A stretch of DNA of 18,508 nt from Francisellaceae bacterium (GTDB taxonomy: Bacteria > Pseudomonadota > Gammaproteobacteria > Berkiellales > Berkiellaceae), in assembly GCA_023266415.1 (NCBI GenBank), contig JAHFQG010000009.1, positions 1 to 18,508 of the forward strand, written 5' to 3'. How positions within the stretch are numbered: the stretch's first letter is position 1; every line of letters starts with the position of its first letter. Shown here in pieces: positions 7,136 to 16,032 of the stretch. The notes under the pieces are model-generated. The model worked only from the letters and a program-made list of their open reading frames with translations, did no database searches and was not told the origin of the DNA. The translations under genes were made by a program, and so were the position numbers.

Positions 7136-9040
7136 TTGAGCGACATGGCAAAGAATTTAGTTGTATGGCTTATAATCGCCTTGGTTTTAATGTCAGTCTT
7201 TAATAACTTTAATCCCCGTAACAATGCTGGGACTAAAATCCCTTATTCTACATTTGTCCAAAAAGTGGACAGTGGCGAAATCAAAAACGTCATCATCGAT
7301 AAACAAAATATCCGCGCCATCAACAATCGCGACGAAATCTTTACCACCTATATGCCTCTTCCGGATATGTATCTCTTAAACGATTTACTCGAAAAGAATG
7401 TGGTGGTGGTCGGTAAAGCCCCCGAACAACAAGGCCTGCTTATGAGCATCTTCATCAGCTGGTTCCCCATTATCTTGTTCATCGGTGTCTGGATTTTCTT
7501 TATGCGCCAAATGCAAGGCGGTGGACGAGGTGCCCTCTCGTTTGGCAAAAGCCGAGCCCGTATGCTCGGTGAAAATCAAGTCAATGTCACCCTGGCCGAT
7601 GTGGCCGGTATCGATGAGGCCAAAGCCGAAGTCTCAGAGTTGGTCGAATTTTTGAAAGATCCCACTAAGTTCCAACGTTTGGGCGGTAAAATCCCCAAAG
7701 GCGTGCTCATGGTCGGCCCCCCAGGAACCGGAAAAACATTACTTGCTCGCGCCATCGCAGGTGAAGCCAAAGTGCCTTTCTTCACCATCTCCGGTTCCGA
7801 TTTTGTTGAAATGTTCGTGGGCGTCGGCGCTTCTCGCGTGCGCGATATGTTTGAACAAGCCAAAAAACACGCCCCTTGCATCATCTTCATCGACGAAATC
7901 GATGCGGTAGGCCGCCATCGTGGCGCTGGCCTCGGCGGTGGACACGATGAACGTGAACAAACCTTGAACCAATTATTGGTGGAAATGGATGGCTTTGAAG
8001 GCCATGAAGGCGTCATCGTCATTGCCGCCACCAACCGACCGGACGTACTTGATAAAGCCTTACTCCGCCCCGGTCGCTTTGACCGACAAGTGGTTATTAG
8101 TTTGTCTGATATCATTGGTCGCGAACAAATTTTAAATGTCCACTTGCGCAAAGTGCCCATCGACGACGATGTCGATGCCCATGTCATTGCCCGAGGTACC
8201 CCCGGTTTCTCAGGTGCCGATTTAGCCAATTTGGTAAACGAAGCCGCTTTGTCTGCTGCACGCCACAATAAGAAAAAAGTGGACATGGAAGAAATGGAAC
8301 ACGCCAAAGACAAAATTATGATGGGTACCGAACGGGGCAGCCTCCATATGAGTGAAAAAGAAAAGGAACTCACTGCTTATCACGAAGCCGGACACGCTAT
8401 TGTGGGCCTTAGTGTTCAAGACCACGATCCTGTTTATAAAATTACCATCATTCCACGCTCCCAAGCCCTAGGCGTCACCGTCTTTTTACCCGAACAAGAT
8501 CGATACAGCTATTCCAAACGACGACTTGAAAGTCAGATTACAAGCTTATTCGGTGGGCGCCTTGCCGAAGAGCTGATTTTCGGTCCCTCCAGCGTGACCA
8601 CAGGCGCCAGCAACGACATTCAACGGGCTACCGAGATTGCGCGCAAAATGGTTACTCGTTGGGGTCTTTCTGATAAATTGGGCCCCCTGGCTTATGGCGA
8701 AGAAGATGGTGAGGTCTTTTTAGGACACTCCTTTACCAAACAAAAAGACATCTCCACCGATACCGCCAACCTCATCGATCAAGAAATTGGCCTCATCATC
8801 GACCACAATTACGAACGTGCTCGTAAAATTTTGAAAGAAAAACTGCCTGTTCTACACGATATGGCAGCTGCCTTACTAACATACGAAACCATCGATCGTG
8901 ACCAAATCGACGATATCATGTCCGGTAAACCCCCTCGGGAACCTAAAAATTGGCATGAAGCCAAACACGATAAGAAACGTAAATCACGGAAGAAAGATCA
9001 CCCACCAGAGGAAACCAGGGATGCCGCAACTGACCCATAG
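7136..9040 (+). CDS. ftsH: ATP-dependent zinc metalloprotease FtsH
   Basis: FtsH is a membrane-anchored AAA+ hexameric protease that degrades misfolded membrane proteins and regulators such as LpxC in E. coli. From the TTG at 7136 it has 634 residues; from the ATG at 7145 it has 631. Visible features in order: a first membrane segment ([16 protein letters not shown]), a periplasmic domain, a second membrane segment ([16 protein letters not shown]) followed by MRQMQGGG, Walker A GPPGTGKT (about residues 194-201), Walker [13 protein letters not shown], the second region of homology with [21 protein letters not shown], and the zinc-protease motif HEAGH (H416 and H420 in TTG numbering). The pore motif [13 protein letters not shown] is intact. 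The tail is short and strongly basic ([11 protein letters not shown]). The gene overlaps glmM by 20 bases, and folP, its usual E. coli neighbour, is missing. Confidence 0.97.
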   Translation: MSDMAKNLVVWLIIALVLMSVFNNFNPRNNAGTKIPYSTFVQKVDSGEIKNVIIDKQNIRAINNRDEIFTTYMPLPDMYLLNDLLEKNVVVVGKAPEQQGLLMSIFISWFPIILFIGVWIFFMRQMQGGGRGALSFGKSRARMLGENQVNVTLADVAGIDEAKAEVSELVEFLKDPTKFQRLGGKIPKGVLMVGPPGTGKTLLARAIAGEAKVPFFTISGSDFVEMFVGVGASRVRDMFEQAKKHAPCIIFIDEIDAVGRHRGAGLGGGHDEREQTLNQLLVEMDGFEGHEGVIVIAATNRPDVLDKALLRPGRFDRQVVISLSDIIGREQILNVHLRKVPIDDDVDAHVIARGTPGFSGADLANLVNEAALSAARHNKKKVDMEEMEHAKDKIMMGTERGSLHMSEKEKELTAYHEAGHAIVGLSVQDHDPVYKITIIPRSQALGVTVFLPEQDRYSYSKRRLESQITSLFGGRLAEELIFGPSSVTTGASNDIQRATEIARKMVTRWGLSDKLGPLAYGEEDGEVFLGHSFTKQKDISTDTANLIDQEIGLIIDHNYERARKILKEKLPVLHDMAAALLTYETIDRDQIDDIMSGKPPREPKNWHEAKHDKKRKSRKKDHPPEETRDAATDP

Positions 9041-10361
9041 CCCTCGCTATTTTGGTACCGACGGTATTCGAGGTCCCGTTGGTGAAGATCCAATGACGCC
9101 TGATGTGATGCTCAAATTGGGATACGCCATAGGCCAAATTCTTAAAGCTTCTCACAAACCTACCGTTTTAATCGGTCGTGATACTCGTGTCTCAGGCCCT
9201 TTACTTGAGGCTGCCCTTAGCGCAGGCCTCATGGCCTCTCGTATTCACGTGCTTTCGGCGGGTATCGTGCCCACCCCAGCCGTGGCCTATCTCACCAAAA
9301 CCTTACACGCCGATATGGGCATCGTCATCAGTGCCTCACACAACCCCTACACCGATAACGGCATTAAATTTTTTTCAGAAGACGGGACTAAAATTTCCGA
9401 TACCGTAGAACAAGCCATTGAAGCATTTCTACAAGACACCCCCCCCCCCCAATCCTGTACGGGCACCACACAGGGGCTAGAAGATGCCGCCGGTCGCTAT
9501 ATCGAATTTTGTAAAAGCGCTTTTGTGGGCGATTTTCCTTGCCTTACCCTGGTGGTAGATGGTGCAAATGGCGCTTTAAGCCATATTGCCCCTACTTTGT
9601 TCACAGAATTGGGTGCCCGGGTGATCCCCATTCATTGTAAGCCTAATGGCCTGAATATCAACGATCATTGTGGTTCAACCGCCCCCCAAGCCCTGCAACA
9701 AGCCATTTTAACCCATCAAGCTGATATTGGCCTGGCCGTGGATGGCGATGGCGACCGACTTATCATGGTCGACCATACCGGAACCGTGGTAGATGGCGAC
9801 GAATTACTGTTTATTATTACCAAATGGTACCAAGCCAAAGGACGTCTCAATGGTGGTGTGGTGGGTACTCTCATGAGTAATGCCGGCCTTGCTCAAGCAC
9901 TACACAAAGCGAATATTCCCTTTATTCGTACCCAAGTAGGGGACAAATTTGTATTGGAAGCCCTCGTCACCCAACATTGGCAGTTGGGCGGAGAAGCCTC
10001 AGGCCACATTATCTGCCGCGATAAAACCCCCACCGGAGATGCCCTCATCGCCGCTTTACGCGTTTTTTCAGCCCTCAGCTATTTTGGTAAAACTTTATAT
10101 GACTTAAAACAGGGTATGCACAAATGGCCCCAAATCATAAAAAACATTCCCACCAAACAAGCCAAACAAGTGGCTTCACACCCAGAGGTACAAACCCAAG
10201 TCGCCACTTTACAAAAAACGTTGGGTAATACGGGGCGAATTATCCTCAGACCTTCTGGCACAGAACCCATTTTGCGAGTAATGGTCGAGGCAGAAAACCT
10301 TCCCTTGGCCGAAAAAATTGCAGAGCAACTCACCCAATTTATTCTGGATACTCTAGGTTAA
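9021..10361 (+). CDS. glmM: Phosphoglucosamine mutase
   Basis: GlmM converts glucosamine-6-phosphate to glucosamine-1-phosphate, feeding UDP-GlcNAc for peptidoglycan and LPS. It has 446 residues, the usual length. The start [18 protein letters not shown] places the family's N-terminal motif correctly, and AGAGGA lies 8 bases before the ATG at 9021. The active-site phosphoserine loop is [12 protein letters not shown], with Ser at about residue 106. Other hallmarks are the metal-binding loop DGDGDR, the sugar-binding GGEASGH and the phosphate-binding [12 protein letters not shown] run of 12 C (9439-9450) encodes part of a DTPPPQ linker between conserved blocks. The start lies inside ftsH (20-base overlap) and tpiA begins 2 bases after the stop, so glmM is embedded in an operon. 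Identity is secure. Confidence 0.97.
   Translation: MPQLTHSPRYFGTDGIRGPVGEDPMTPDVMLKLGYAIGQILKASHKPTVLIGRDTRVSGPLLEAALSAGLMASRIHVLSAGIVPTPAVAYLTKTLHADMGIVISASHNPYTDNGIKFFSEDGTKISDTVEQAIEAFLQDTPPPQSCTGTTQGLEDAAGRYIEFCKSAFVGDFPCLTLVVDGANGALSHIAPTLFTELGARVIPIHCKPNGLNINDHCGSTAPQALQQAILTHQADIGLAVDGDGDRLIMVDHTGTVVDGDELLFIITKWYQAKGRLNGGVVGTLMSNAGLAQALHKANIPFIRTQVGDKFVLEALVTQHWQLGGEASGHIICRDKTPTGDALIAALRVFSALSYFGKTLYDLKQGMHKWPQIIKNIPTKQAKQVASHPEVQTQVATLQKTLGNTGRIILRPSGTEPILRVMVEAENLPLAEKIAEQLTQFILDTLG
9439..9450 (+). repeat. Homopolymer of 12 C inside glmM
   Basis: Twelve consecutive C encode the end of a Thr codon, three Pro codons and the first base of a Gln codon in a variable linker of GlmM. It is the longest homopolymer I noticed in the window. 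Confidence 0.9.
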
Positions 10362-10363
10362 AT

Positions 10364-11053
10364 ATGCACAAATATGTGATTGGTAATTGGAAAATGCAGG
10401 GCTCTTTGGCCCAAAATACAGCCCTGATAAAGGCCCTTCTTCAAGAAGAGACTACTCTTTCAGGCTGCCATGTGGTAGTATGTCCCCCACTTGTTTATCT
10501 GGATTCTGTACAGCGTTTATTGGTCAGAAATCTTATTTCTTTGGGGGCACAAGACGTAAGCGCCCAAAGCTCCGGCGCGTATACCGGCCAAGTATCGGCT
10601 AATATGCTGAAAGAAATGGGGTGCCAATATGGAATTGTTGGCCATTCTGAGCGGCGGCAATACCAGGCCGAAAGTAATGCCGAAGTGGCTGAAAAAAGTC
10701 GACAGGCCATCAGCGCAGGCCTCATCCCCATTGTGTGTGTGAGCGATGACTTTGAAGCGCAATTGGCCCCCGTACTAAATGTCGAATTTAAAGGATTGAT
10801 CGCGTATGAGCCCCTCTGGGCCATCGGGACTGGCATCAGCGCTACACCCAGTCAGGCGGAAAAAGCCCACAAGGCTATCCGACAGTGCTTAGAGAAACAG
10901 GGGATACAAGCCCCTGTTGTCTATGGCGGCAGTGTGAAAGCCAGTAATGCAGAGGAATTAGGTAAGATGCCCAACATAGATGGGTTTTTGGTCGGGGGCG
11001 CCTCTCTGCAAGCCACTGAATTTTTGGACATTATTCGTAAGGTAATATCATGA
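10364..11053 (+). CDS. tpiA: Triose-phosphate isomerase, shortened form
   Basis: TpiA interconverts dihydroxyacetone phosphate and glyceraldehyde-3-phosphate in glycolysis and gluconeogenesis. The catalytic residues are all present: K10 in GNWKM, H94 in IVGHSERR and E149 in AYEPLWAIGTG. The phosphate-binding segments YGGSVKASN and GFLVGGASL are also present. At 229 residues it is short for the family (about 250). The catalytic His-to-Glu distance is 55 residues instead of about 72, because the usual CIGET-REAGKT helix region is replaced by CVSDDFEAQLAPVL. The frame is uninterrupted and conserved motifs resume cleanly, so this looks like an in-frame deletion rather than a frameshift. It starts 2 bases after glmM and overlaps secG by 4 bases (ATGA). 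It is probably still active, but this is unproven. Confidence 0.94.
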   Translation: MHKYVIGNWKMQGSLAQNTALIKALLQEETTLSGCHVVVCPPLVYLDSVQRLLVRNLISLGAQDVSAQSSGAYTGQVSANMLKEMGCQYGIVGHSERRQYQAESNAEVAEKSRQAISAGLIPIVCVSDDFEAQLAPVLNVEFKGLIAYEPLWAIGTGISATPSQAEKAHKAIRQCLEKQGIQAPVVYGGSVKASNAEELGKMPNIDGFLVGGASLQATEFLDIIRKVIS

Positions 11054-11364
11054 TTCCATTTTTCTTGTTAATACACGTCCTAGTCGCTTTTTTACTCATT
11101 GTGTTGGTGTTGTTACAACAAGGCAAAGGTGCCGATATGGGGGCTTCCTTTGGCAGCGGCGGTGCTTCTCAAACTTTGTTTGGAAGCCAAGGTGCTAGCT
11201 CATTTCTAAGCCGCTTCACCGCCATCGCGGTCACCGTGTTTTTTATCACCAGCTTAACCCTCACGTATCTACAACATCAAAAAACACGTCAGTTAACTTC
11301 CCCAGGTTTCCAAAGCGCTGCAACAGAAGAAGTACCTGCCGAACTCTCTATTCCTGAATCTTAA
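11050..11364 (+). CDS. secG: Preprotein translocase subunit SecG
   Basis: SecG is a small inner-membrane subunit that supports protein export through SecYEG. It has 104 residues with two membrane segments: FFLLIHVLVAFLLIVLVLL at the N-terminus and a second around IAVTVFFITSLTLTYL at about residues 58-75. Between them is the family signature QQGKGADMGASFGSGGASQTLFGS. The remaining tail is short, polar and variable. The ATG overlaps the tpiA stop as ATGA, indicating translational coupling. Its position before tRNA-Leu and nuoA is typical of gammaproteobacteria. Identity is confident. Confidence 0.95.
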   Translation: MIPFFLLIHVLVAFLLIVLVLLQQGKGADMGASFGSGGASQTLFGSQGASSFLSRFTAIAVTVFFITSLTLTYLQHQKTRQLTSPGFQSAATEEVPAELSIPES

Positions 11365-11378
11365 AAAATGATATGTTA

Positions 11379-11400
11379 TATACCGCGGGGGGCCGGTATA
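11379..11400 (+). promoter_or_regulatory. Hairpin in the leader between secG and tRNA-Leu
   Basis: TATACCG (11379-11385) and CGGTATA (11394-11400) form a perfect 7-bp stem around the 8-base loop CGGGGGGC. It lies 14 bases after the secG stop. No T run follows, so it is not a standard intrinsic terminator. It may act as a terminator needing help, an mRNA 3'-end stabiliser, or part of the tRNA promoter region. Confidence 0.4.
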
Positions 11401-11402
11401 CT
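11397..11402 (+). promoter_or_regulatory. Possible -10 box for the tRNA-Leu/nuo transcript
   Basis: TATACT matches five of six positions of the -10 consensus and is followed by the GC-rich discriminator GGCCC, as often seen at stringently controlled tRNA promoters. No good -35 box lies 16-18 bases upstream, so the call is weak. Confidence 0.3.
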
Positions 11403-11431
11403 GGCCCTCTGGTACGATGCCAGCTATTAAG

Positions 11432-11516
11432 GCCGAAGTGGTGAAATTGGTAGACACGCTACCTTGAGGTGGTAGTGGCGAGAGCTATGTCGGTTCGAGT
11501 CCGGCCTTCGGCACCA
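11432..11516 (+). tRNA. tRNA-Leu (anticodon GAG)
   Basis: This is a complete leucine tRNA of 85 bases including the encoded CCA end. The acceptor stem GCCGAAG pairs with CTTCGGC (11506-11512), followed by the discriminator A and CCA. The D arm is GTG-AAATTGGTAGA-CAC. The anticodon stem CTACC/GGTAG encloses TTGAGGT, giving anticodon GAG, which reads CUC and CUU. A long variable arm typical of tRNA-Leu is followed by the T arm GTCGG-TTCGAGT-CCGGC. The nuo and ftsH genes nearby use CTC often. It ends 19 bases before nuoA, so it is probably cotranscribed with the nuo operon and cut out by tRNA processing enzymes. Confidence 0.97.
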
Positions 11517-11535
11517 TTTTTAAAGAGACAACATC

Positions 11536-11892
11536 ATGTTGCAACACTATTTTCCCATCCTCCTATTAATGATGATCGGAATGGGTATTGGGCTGGGTCC
11601 CATTATTTTAGGCTCTTTGCTGGGCCCCAGAAACCCCACACCCGCCAAATATGCCCCCTATGAGTGCGGATTCGAACCCTTCCACGATGCCCGCCTCAAA
11701 TTCGATGTGCGCTTCTACCTTGTGGCTATTTTATTTATTATTTTCGATCTCGAAGTCGCTTTTTTATTTCCTTGGGCCATGGTCATGCGCCAAATTGGTT
11801 GGTATGGCTTCATCGCTATGGGTGTTTTTTTCGCCCTACTCATGATTGGTTTCCTCTACGAATGGCGGAAAGGAGCCCTCGAATGGGAGTAG
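11536..11892 (+). CDS. nuoA: NADH-quinone oxidoreductase subunit A
   Basis: NuoA is a small membrane subunit of respiratory complex I, located near the quinone site where the peripheral arm joins the membrane. It has 118 residues with three predicted membrane segments: [40 protein letters not shown], and a third around [17 protein letters not shown]. The conserved first loop contains [12 protein letters not shown] and the following RFDVRFY-like segment (KFDVRFY), with the acidic residues of [14 protein letters not shown]. The start at 11536 has only a weak AAAGAGA ribosome binding site. The gene overlaps nuoB by 10 bases. It lies just after tRNA-Leu. Confidence 0.95.
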   Translation: MLQHYFPILLLMMIGMGIGLGPIILGSLLGPRNPTPAKYAPYECGFEPFHDARLKFDVRFYLVAILFIIFDLEVAFLFPWAMVMRQIGWYGFIAMGVFFALLMIGFLYEWRKGALEWE

Positions 11893-12386
11893 ATAGCATT
11901 GTCAAAGAAGGTTTCTTCACCACCACAGCCGATTCCCTCATCGAGTGGGCACGCAGCGGCTCTTTGTGGCCCATGACCTTCGGCTTGGCCTGTTGTGCGG
12001 TGGAAATGATGCAAGCCGGCGCTTCCCGATACGATCTCGATCGCCTCGGCGTCATGTTTCGCCCCAGCCCTCGTCAAAGCGACGTCATGATTGTGGCCGG
12101 TACCCTTTGCAACAAAATGGCCCCCGCCTTACGTAAAGTGTATGATCAAATGGCTGATCCTAAATGGGTCATTTCCATGGGTTCTTGTGCCAATGGAGGC
12201 GGATACTACCATTATTCTTATGCGGTGGTGCGGGGGTGTGATCGCATTGTCCCCGTCGATATCTATGTGCCCGGTTGCCCTCCCACAGCGGAAGCCCTGA
12301 TATACGGTATTTTGCAACTCCAAAATAAAATTAAACACACTCGCACTCTCAAACGACCCCTGCCAGCAGGAGTGATCGTGGCATGA
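11883..12386 (+). CDS. nuoB: NADH-quinone oxidoreductase subunit B
   Basis: NuoB carries iron-sulfur cluster N2, the last cluster before quinone in complex I. From the ATG at 11883 it has 167 residues. The four N2 ligands are C37 and C38 ([11 protein letters not shown]), C102 (MGSCANGGG) and C132 ([12 protein letters not shown]). The segments [20 protein letters not shown] and KWVISMGSC are highly characteristic. The start was chosen because [11 protein letters not shown] is of normal NuoB N-terminal length; translating further upstream would run through the nuoA sequence in another frame. The gene overlaps nuoA by 10 bases and nuoC by 4 (ATGA). Confidence 0.96.
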   Translation: MGVDSIVKEGFFTTTADSLIEWARSGSLWPMTFGLACCAVEMMQAGASRYDLDRLGVMFRPSPRQSDVMIVAGTLCNKMAPALRKVYDQMADPKWVISMGSCANGGGYYHYSYAVVRGCDRIVPVDIYVPGCPPTAEALIYGILQLQNKIKHTRTLKRPLPAGVIVA

Positions 12387-13027
12387 CTATAACTTTGTTA
12401 GCTGAAAAACTTAACTCCACCTATGCCGCTTACATCCAGGCCTCTCATTTGGCGCACAATGAACTTACCTTAGAAATAGTACCCCACCATCTGCTGTTTA
12501 TGGCCAAAGAACTTCGCCAACAAGACGCTTTTCAGTTTGAACAACTGATGGACGTGTGTGGGGTCGATTATCTACATTATGGCGCCAGCGAATGGCGAAC
12601 CGATGAAGCCACAGGCACCGGGTTTGAACGCGCAGTGGTTGAAATCATACCTACCTGGTCCAGTAAACGATTTGCTACCGTGTACCATTTGCTTTCCCTC
12701 ACCCATCATCATCGAATACGACTTAAAGTGATGCTGGATGGCAATGAACCCAGAGTTCCCTCCGTGGTACCTATTTGGGCCAGCGCCCTCTGGTACGAAC
12801 GAGAAGCCTTCGACTTATTCGGCATCTTCTTTGAAGGGCATCCCGATTTACGTCGTATTCTCACCGACTATGGTTTCGTCGGACACCCGTTTCGCAAAGA
12901 TTTCCCCCTCATTGGCGAGGTGGAAATGCGGTACGACGCCAAAGAGGGGCGTGTTGTCTATGAACCCGTTAGTATTACACCCCGGACGTTGGTTCCCAAA
13001 ATCATTCGAGAAGCCCCCCATGCCTGA
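12383..13027 (+). CDS. nuoC: NADH-quinone oxidoreductase subunit C (30 kDa)
   Basis: NuoC is a peripheral-arm subunit that scaffolds NuoD and has no cofactor. It has 214 residues. The 30-kDa signature is clear as [20 protein letters not shown] followed by [19 protein letters not shown]. It is a separate gene from nuoD, unlike the fused nuoCD of E. coli, which fits Legionella, Pseudomonas-independent and many other proteobacterial arrangements. The start is set by the ATGA overlap with nuoB; the end overlaps nuoD by 8 bases (ATGCCTGA). The N-terminal region ([20 protein letters not shown]) is variable in the family. Confidence 0.95.
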   Translation: MTITLLAEKLNSTYAAYIQASHLAHNELTLEIVPHHLLFMAKELRQQDAFQFEQLMDVCGVDYLHYGASEWRTDEATGTGFERAVVEIIPTWSSKRFATVYHLLSLTHHHRIRLKVMLDGNEPRVPSVVPIWASALWYEREAFDLFGIFFEGHPDLRRILTDYGFVGHPFRKDFPLIGEVEMRYDAKEGRVVYEPVSITPRTLVPKIIREAPHA

Positions 13028-14273
13028 TCTCAGACACTATACCCTCAATTTTGGACCCCAACACCCTGCCGCCCACGGGGTCTTGCGACTTATTCTGGAA
13101 ATGGATGGCGAAGTGGTGCTTAAAGCCGACCCCCATATCGGCCTTCTCCATCGTGCCACCGAAAAATTGGCTGAAAGCAAACCCTATAACCAAAGTATCG
13201 GCTACATGGATAGGCTTGATTACGTTTCCATGATGTGCAATGAACATGGCTATGTGCTGGCCATTGAAAAATTATTAGGCATCACCGCTCCCATCCGTGC
13301 TCAATATATCCGCGTGATGTTCGATGAAATCACCCGCATTCTCAATCACCTCATGTGGTTAGGAGCCCATGGCCTCGATTTGGGTGCTATGACGTTATTT
13401 TTGTATACATTTCGGGAACGAGAAGACCTCATGGACACCTACGAAGCTGTGTCCGGTACCCGTATGCATGCAACTTACTACCGACCCGGCGGCGTCTATC
13501 GTGATTTACCCATCAAAATGCCTCACTATCACCCTTCCAAATTTGCAGACGAAAAAGAAACCGCTAAACGTAATGCCAACCGCCAAGGTTCATTGCTCGA
13601 TTTTATCGAAGACTTTGTTCAGCGCTTTCCACAATGTATTTCTGAGTATGAAACATTACTCACAGACAACCGCATCTGGAAACAACGCACTGTCGGCATT
13701 GGCGTGGTCTCTCCCGAACGTGCCCTCCAACTGGGCTTCACTGGTCCCATGCTGCGCGGCTCCGGTATCGCCTGGGATTTACGCAAAAAACAACCCTATG
13801 CCGTTTACAATAAACTCGAGTTTGATATCCCCATCGGAAAAGAAGGGGACTGTTATGATCGCTATTTGGTTCGTATGGCCGAACTGCGCGAATCCACCAA
13901 AATCATCGAACAATGTATCCATTGGCTGAGAGCAAACCCTGGCCCCGTGATACTCGATAACCACAAAATTGTCCCCCCTCCACGAGTAGATATGAAAGAA
14001 GGCATGGAATCCCTCATCCACCACTTTAAATTGTTCACCGAAGGCTATCACGTACCGGCAGGCGAAGCCTACGCCGCCGTCGAACACCCCAAAGGCGAAT
14101 TTGGCGTGTACTTAGTATCCGATGGCGCCAACAAACCCTACCGACTCAAAGTACGTGCCCCCGGCTTTGCCCACCTATCTGCCCTCGATGAAATGGTGCG
14201 CGGCCACATGCTCTCCGATGTCGTGGCCATTATTGGTACCCAAGATATCGTGTTTGGGGAGATAGACCGATGA
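13020..14273 (+). CDS. nuoD: NADH-quinone oxidoreductase subunit D (49 kDa)
   Basis: NuoD forms much of the quinone-binding cavity of complex I, facing NuoB and NuoH. From the ATG at 13020 it has 417 residues, the usual length. The start [20 protein letters not shown] matches the conserved N-terminus, ruling out the longer open frame upstream. Other hallmarks are [20 protein letters not shown] (usually HRGTEK), [59 protein letters not shown] and the C-terminal [12 protein letters not shown]. The gene overlaps nuoC by 8 bases and nuoE by 4. Assignment is secure. Confidence 0.97.
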   Translation: MPDLRHYTLNFGPQHPAAHGVLRLILEMDGEVVLKADPHIGLLHRATEKLAESKPYNQSIGYMDRLDYVSMMCNEHGYVLAIEKLLGITAPIRAQYIRVMFDEITRILNHLMWLGAHGLDLGAMTLFLYTFREREDLMDTYEAVSGTRMHATYYRPGGVYRDLPIKMPHYHPSKFADEKETAKRNANRQGSLLDFIEDFVQRFPQCISEYETLLTDNRIWKQRTVGIGVVSPERALQLGFTGPMLRGSGIAWDLRKKQPYAVYNKLEFDIPIGKEGDCYDRYLVRMAELRESTKIIEQCIHWLRANPGPVILDNHKIVPPPRVDMKEGMESLIHHFKLFTEGYHVPAGEAYAAVEHPKGEFGVYLVSDGANKPYRLKVRAPGFAHLSALDEMVRGHMLSDVVAIIGTQDIVFGEIDR

Positions 14274-14749
14274 CCCACTTATCTCAAAAAGCCCTCGAGC
14301 AGATCAACCACTGGCTCACCAAATACCCCGAAAAACAACGGCAATCCGCCGTCATGGCCGCCCTCACCATCGTCCAAACCGAAAACCAGGGGTTTCTAAC
14401 CACCCCGCTGATGGATGCAGTCGCTCACTATTTGGGTATGCCTAAAATAGCCGTGTATGAGGTTGCTACGTTTTACTCCATGTACAATCTCAAACCCGTC
14501 GGTCGTCATAAAATTGACGTGTGTACCAATATCTCTTGTATGCTCCGAGGCTGCGATAACATCGTCCAACATTTAGAACAAAAACTGGGGATCACCCTGG
14601 GAGAAACTACCCCAGATGGTCGCTTTACCCTAAAAGGTGTGGAATGCCTCGCCGCCTGCGGCGGTGCACCTGCCCTGCAAATTGGACACCATTACCACGA
14701 AAACTTAACGACTGAGTCCATCGACACTATTTTAGAGGGGCTCGAATGA
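14270..14749 (+). CDS. nuoE: NADH-quinone oxidoreductase subunit E (24 kDa)
   Basis: NuoE is part of the NADH dehydrogenase module and binds the 2Fe-2S cluster N1a. It has 159 residues with a thioredoxin-like fold. The ligands are C85 and C90 (VCTNISC) and C126 and C130 ([10 protein letters not shown]), the family's Cx4C and Cx3C pairs. The N-terminal helix region includes [20 protein letters not shown], and [19 protein letters not shown] is typical. The gene overlaps nuoD and nuoF by 4 bases each (ATGA at both junctions). Confidence 0.96.
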   Translation: MTHLSQKALEQINHWLTKYPEKQRQSAVMAALTIVQTENQGFLTTPLMDAVAHYLGMPKIAVYEVATFYSMYNLKPVGRHKIDVCTNISCMLRGCDNIVQHLEQKLGITLGETTPDGRFTLKGVECLAACGGAPALQIGHHYHENLTTESIDTILEGLE

Positions 14750-16032
14750 CCATGCATAATACCGTTTGTTTTAGAACCCGACACCTAAAAACGCCTTGGA
14801 GCCTCGAAAACTATGAGGCCGTGGGCGGATATAGCGTGTGGCGCCGTATTTTACAAGAAAAAACACCCCCAGAAGCCATTATCGACACCCTTAAAAAATC
14901 TGGCCTACGAGGTAGGGGAGGTGCCGGATTTCCAACCGGATTAAAATGGAGCTTCATGCCCCGAAAAGCCAGTGGTCAAAAATATATTATCTGTAACTCC
15001 GATGAGGGAGAACCCGGCACTTTCAAAGATCGGGATATTTTACGCTTTAACCCCCACCAAGTCATAGAAGGTATGGCCATTGCAGGGTATGTGTTTGGTG
15101 CAACCGTCGGTTACAACTACATTCGGGGTGAATTCAGCGAACCCTTCCAACGTATGGAACAGGCTCTCCAAGAAGCACATCAAGCTGGCTTACTAGGGCA
15201 CAACATACTCCATGCAAATATCGATTTTCATCTGTACAATATTTTGGGTGCAGGGGCCTACATTTGTGGGGAAGAAACTGCCCTCATGGAATCCATCGAA
15301 GGCAAAAAAGGTCAACCGCGCTTCAAACCCCCCTTTCCCGCTAACTATGGGGTGTATGGGTGTCCCACCAACATCAACAACACCGAAAGCTTAGCCTCTG
15401 TCCCCGTGATTTTACAATACGGCGCTGAATGGTTCGCCGCCATGGGCCCTGCCAACAACGGCGGGACCAAAATATTCAGTGTGTCCGGTCATGTCAATAA
15501 ACCTGGTAACTACGAAATACCCCTCGGGACCCCCTTTTCAGAACTATTAGCCATGGCCGGTGGGGTCTGGAAAGATCGCCAATTAAAAGCCGTCATTCCC
15601 GGCGGCTCTTCCGTGCCCGTGTTACCCGCCGAGATTATTTTAAATACCCATATGGACTACGATTCGCTCAGTAAAGCAGGCTCTATGTTGGGCGCAGGCT
15701 CCGTCATTATCATGGATGAAACCACTTGTATGGTGAATGTCTTGGCCCGATTATCCCATTTTTATTACGAAGAATCCTGTGGACAATGTACCCCTTGCCG
15801 TGAAGGTACCGGTTGGCTGTCTCGAGTGGTGCACCGCATCGAACACGGGGCAGGGCAGATGAAAGACCTAGATCTACTCGACAGTGTGGCTGGTAAAATC
15901 ATGGGGCGAACCATTTGTGCCCTGGGAGACGCGGCCGCCATGCCTGTTCAAAGTTTTTTGAAACATTTTCGAACCGAATTCGAATATCATATCCTCCATA
16001 AACGCTGTTTGGCAGGGGCGCATCATGGTTAG
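14746..16032 (+). CDS. nuoF: NADH-quinone oxidoreductase subunit F (51 kDa)
   Basis: NuoF oxidises NADH using FMN and passes electrons to cluster N3. It has 428 residues. The glycine-rich FMN/NADH site is [15 protein letters not shown] with the following [34 protein letters not shown] is also conserved. The 4Fe-4S N3 ligands are C345, C348 and C351 ([11 protein letters not shown]) and C391 (TICALGD). Two ATG codons (14746 and 14752) are possible; 14746 gives the ATGA overlap with nuoE and follows AGAGGGG by 5 bases. The gene overlaps nuoG by 8 bases (ATGGTTAG). Confidence 0.96.
   Translation: MTMHNTVCFRTRHLKTPWSLENYEAVGGYSVWRRILQEKTPPEAIIDTLKKSGLRGRGGAGFPTGLKWSFMPRKASGQKYIICNSDEGEPGTFKDRDILRFNPHQVIEGMAIAGYVFGATVGYNYIRGEFSEPFQRMEQALQEAHQAGLLGHNILHANIDFHLYNILGAGAYICGEETALMESIEGKKGQPRFKPPFPANYGVYGCPTNINNTESLASVPVILQYGAEWFAAMGPANNGGTKIFSVSGHVNKPGNYEIPLGTPFSELLAMAGGVWKDRQLKAVIPGGSSVPVLPAEIILNTHMDYDSLSKAGSMLGAGSVIIMDETTCMVNVLARLSHFYYEESCGQCTPCREGTGWLSRVVHRIEHGAGQMKDLDLLDSVAGKIMGRTICALGDAAAMPVQSFLKHFRTEFEYHILHKRCLAGAHHG

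Noticed and set aside
7576..8373. 265-codon open frame on the minus strand opposite ftsH
   Set aside because: It lies entirely within the conserved AAA+ domain of ftsH, has a low-complexity Ser/Pro/Thr composition typical of an antisense frame, and has no recognisable motif.
8898..9020. Longer open frame upstream of glmM
   Set aside because: GlmM begins shortly before YFGTDGIRG; the upstream codons are the ftsH C-terminus read in another frame.
11500..11536. Possible phage attachment site at the tRNA-Leu 3' end
   Set aside because: The tRNA is followed directly by nuoA with no integrase and no repeat of the 3' end in the window.
12738..13019. Longer open frame upstream of nuoD
   Set aside because: The family N-terminus begins at [16 protein letters not shown] (13020), and the upstream part overlaps conserved nuoC codons in another frame.
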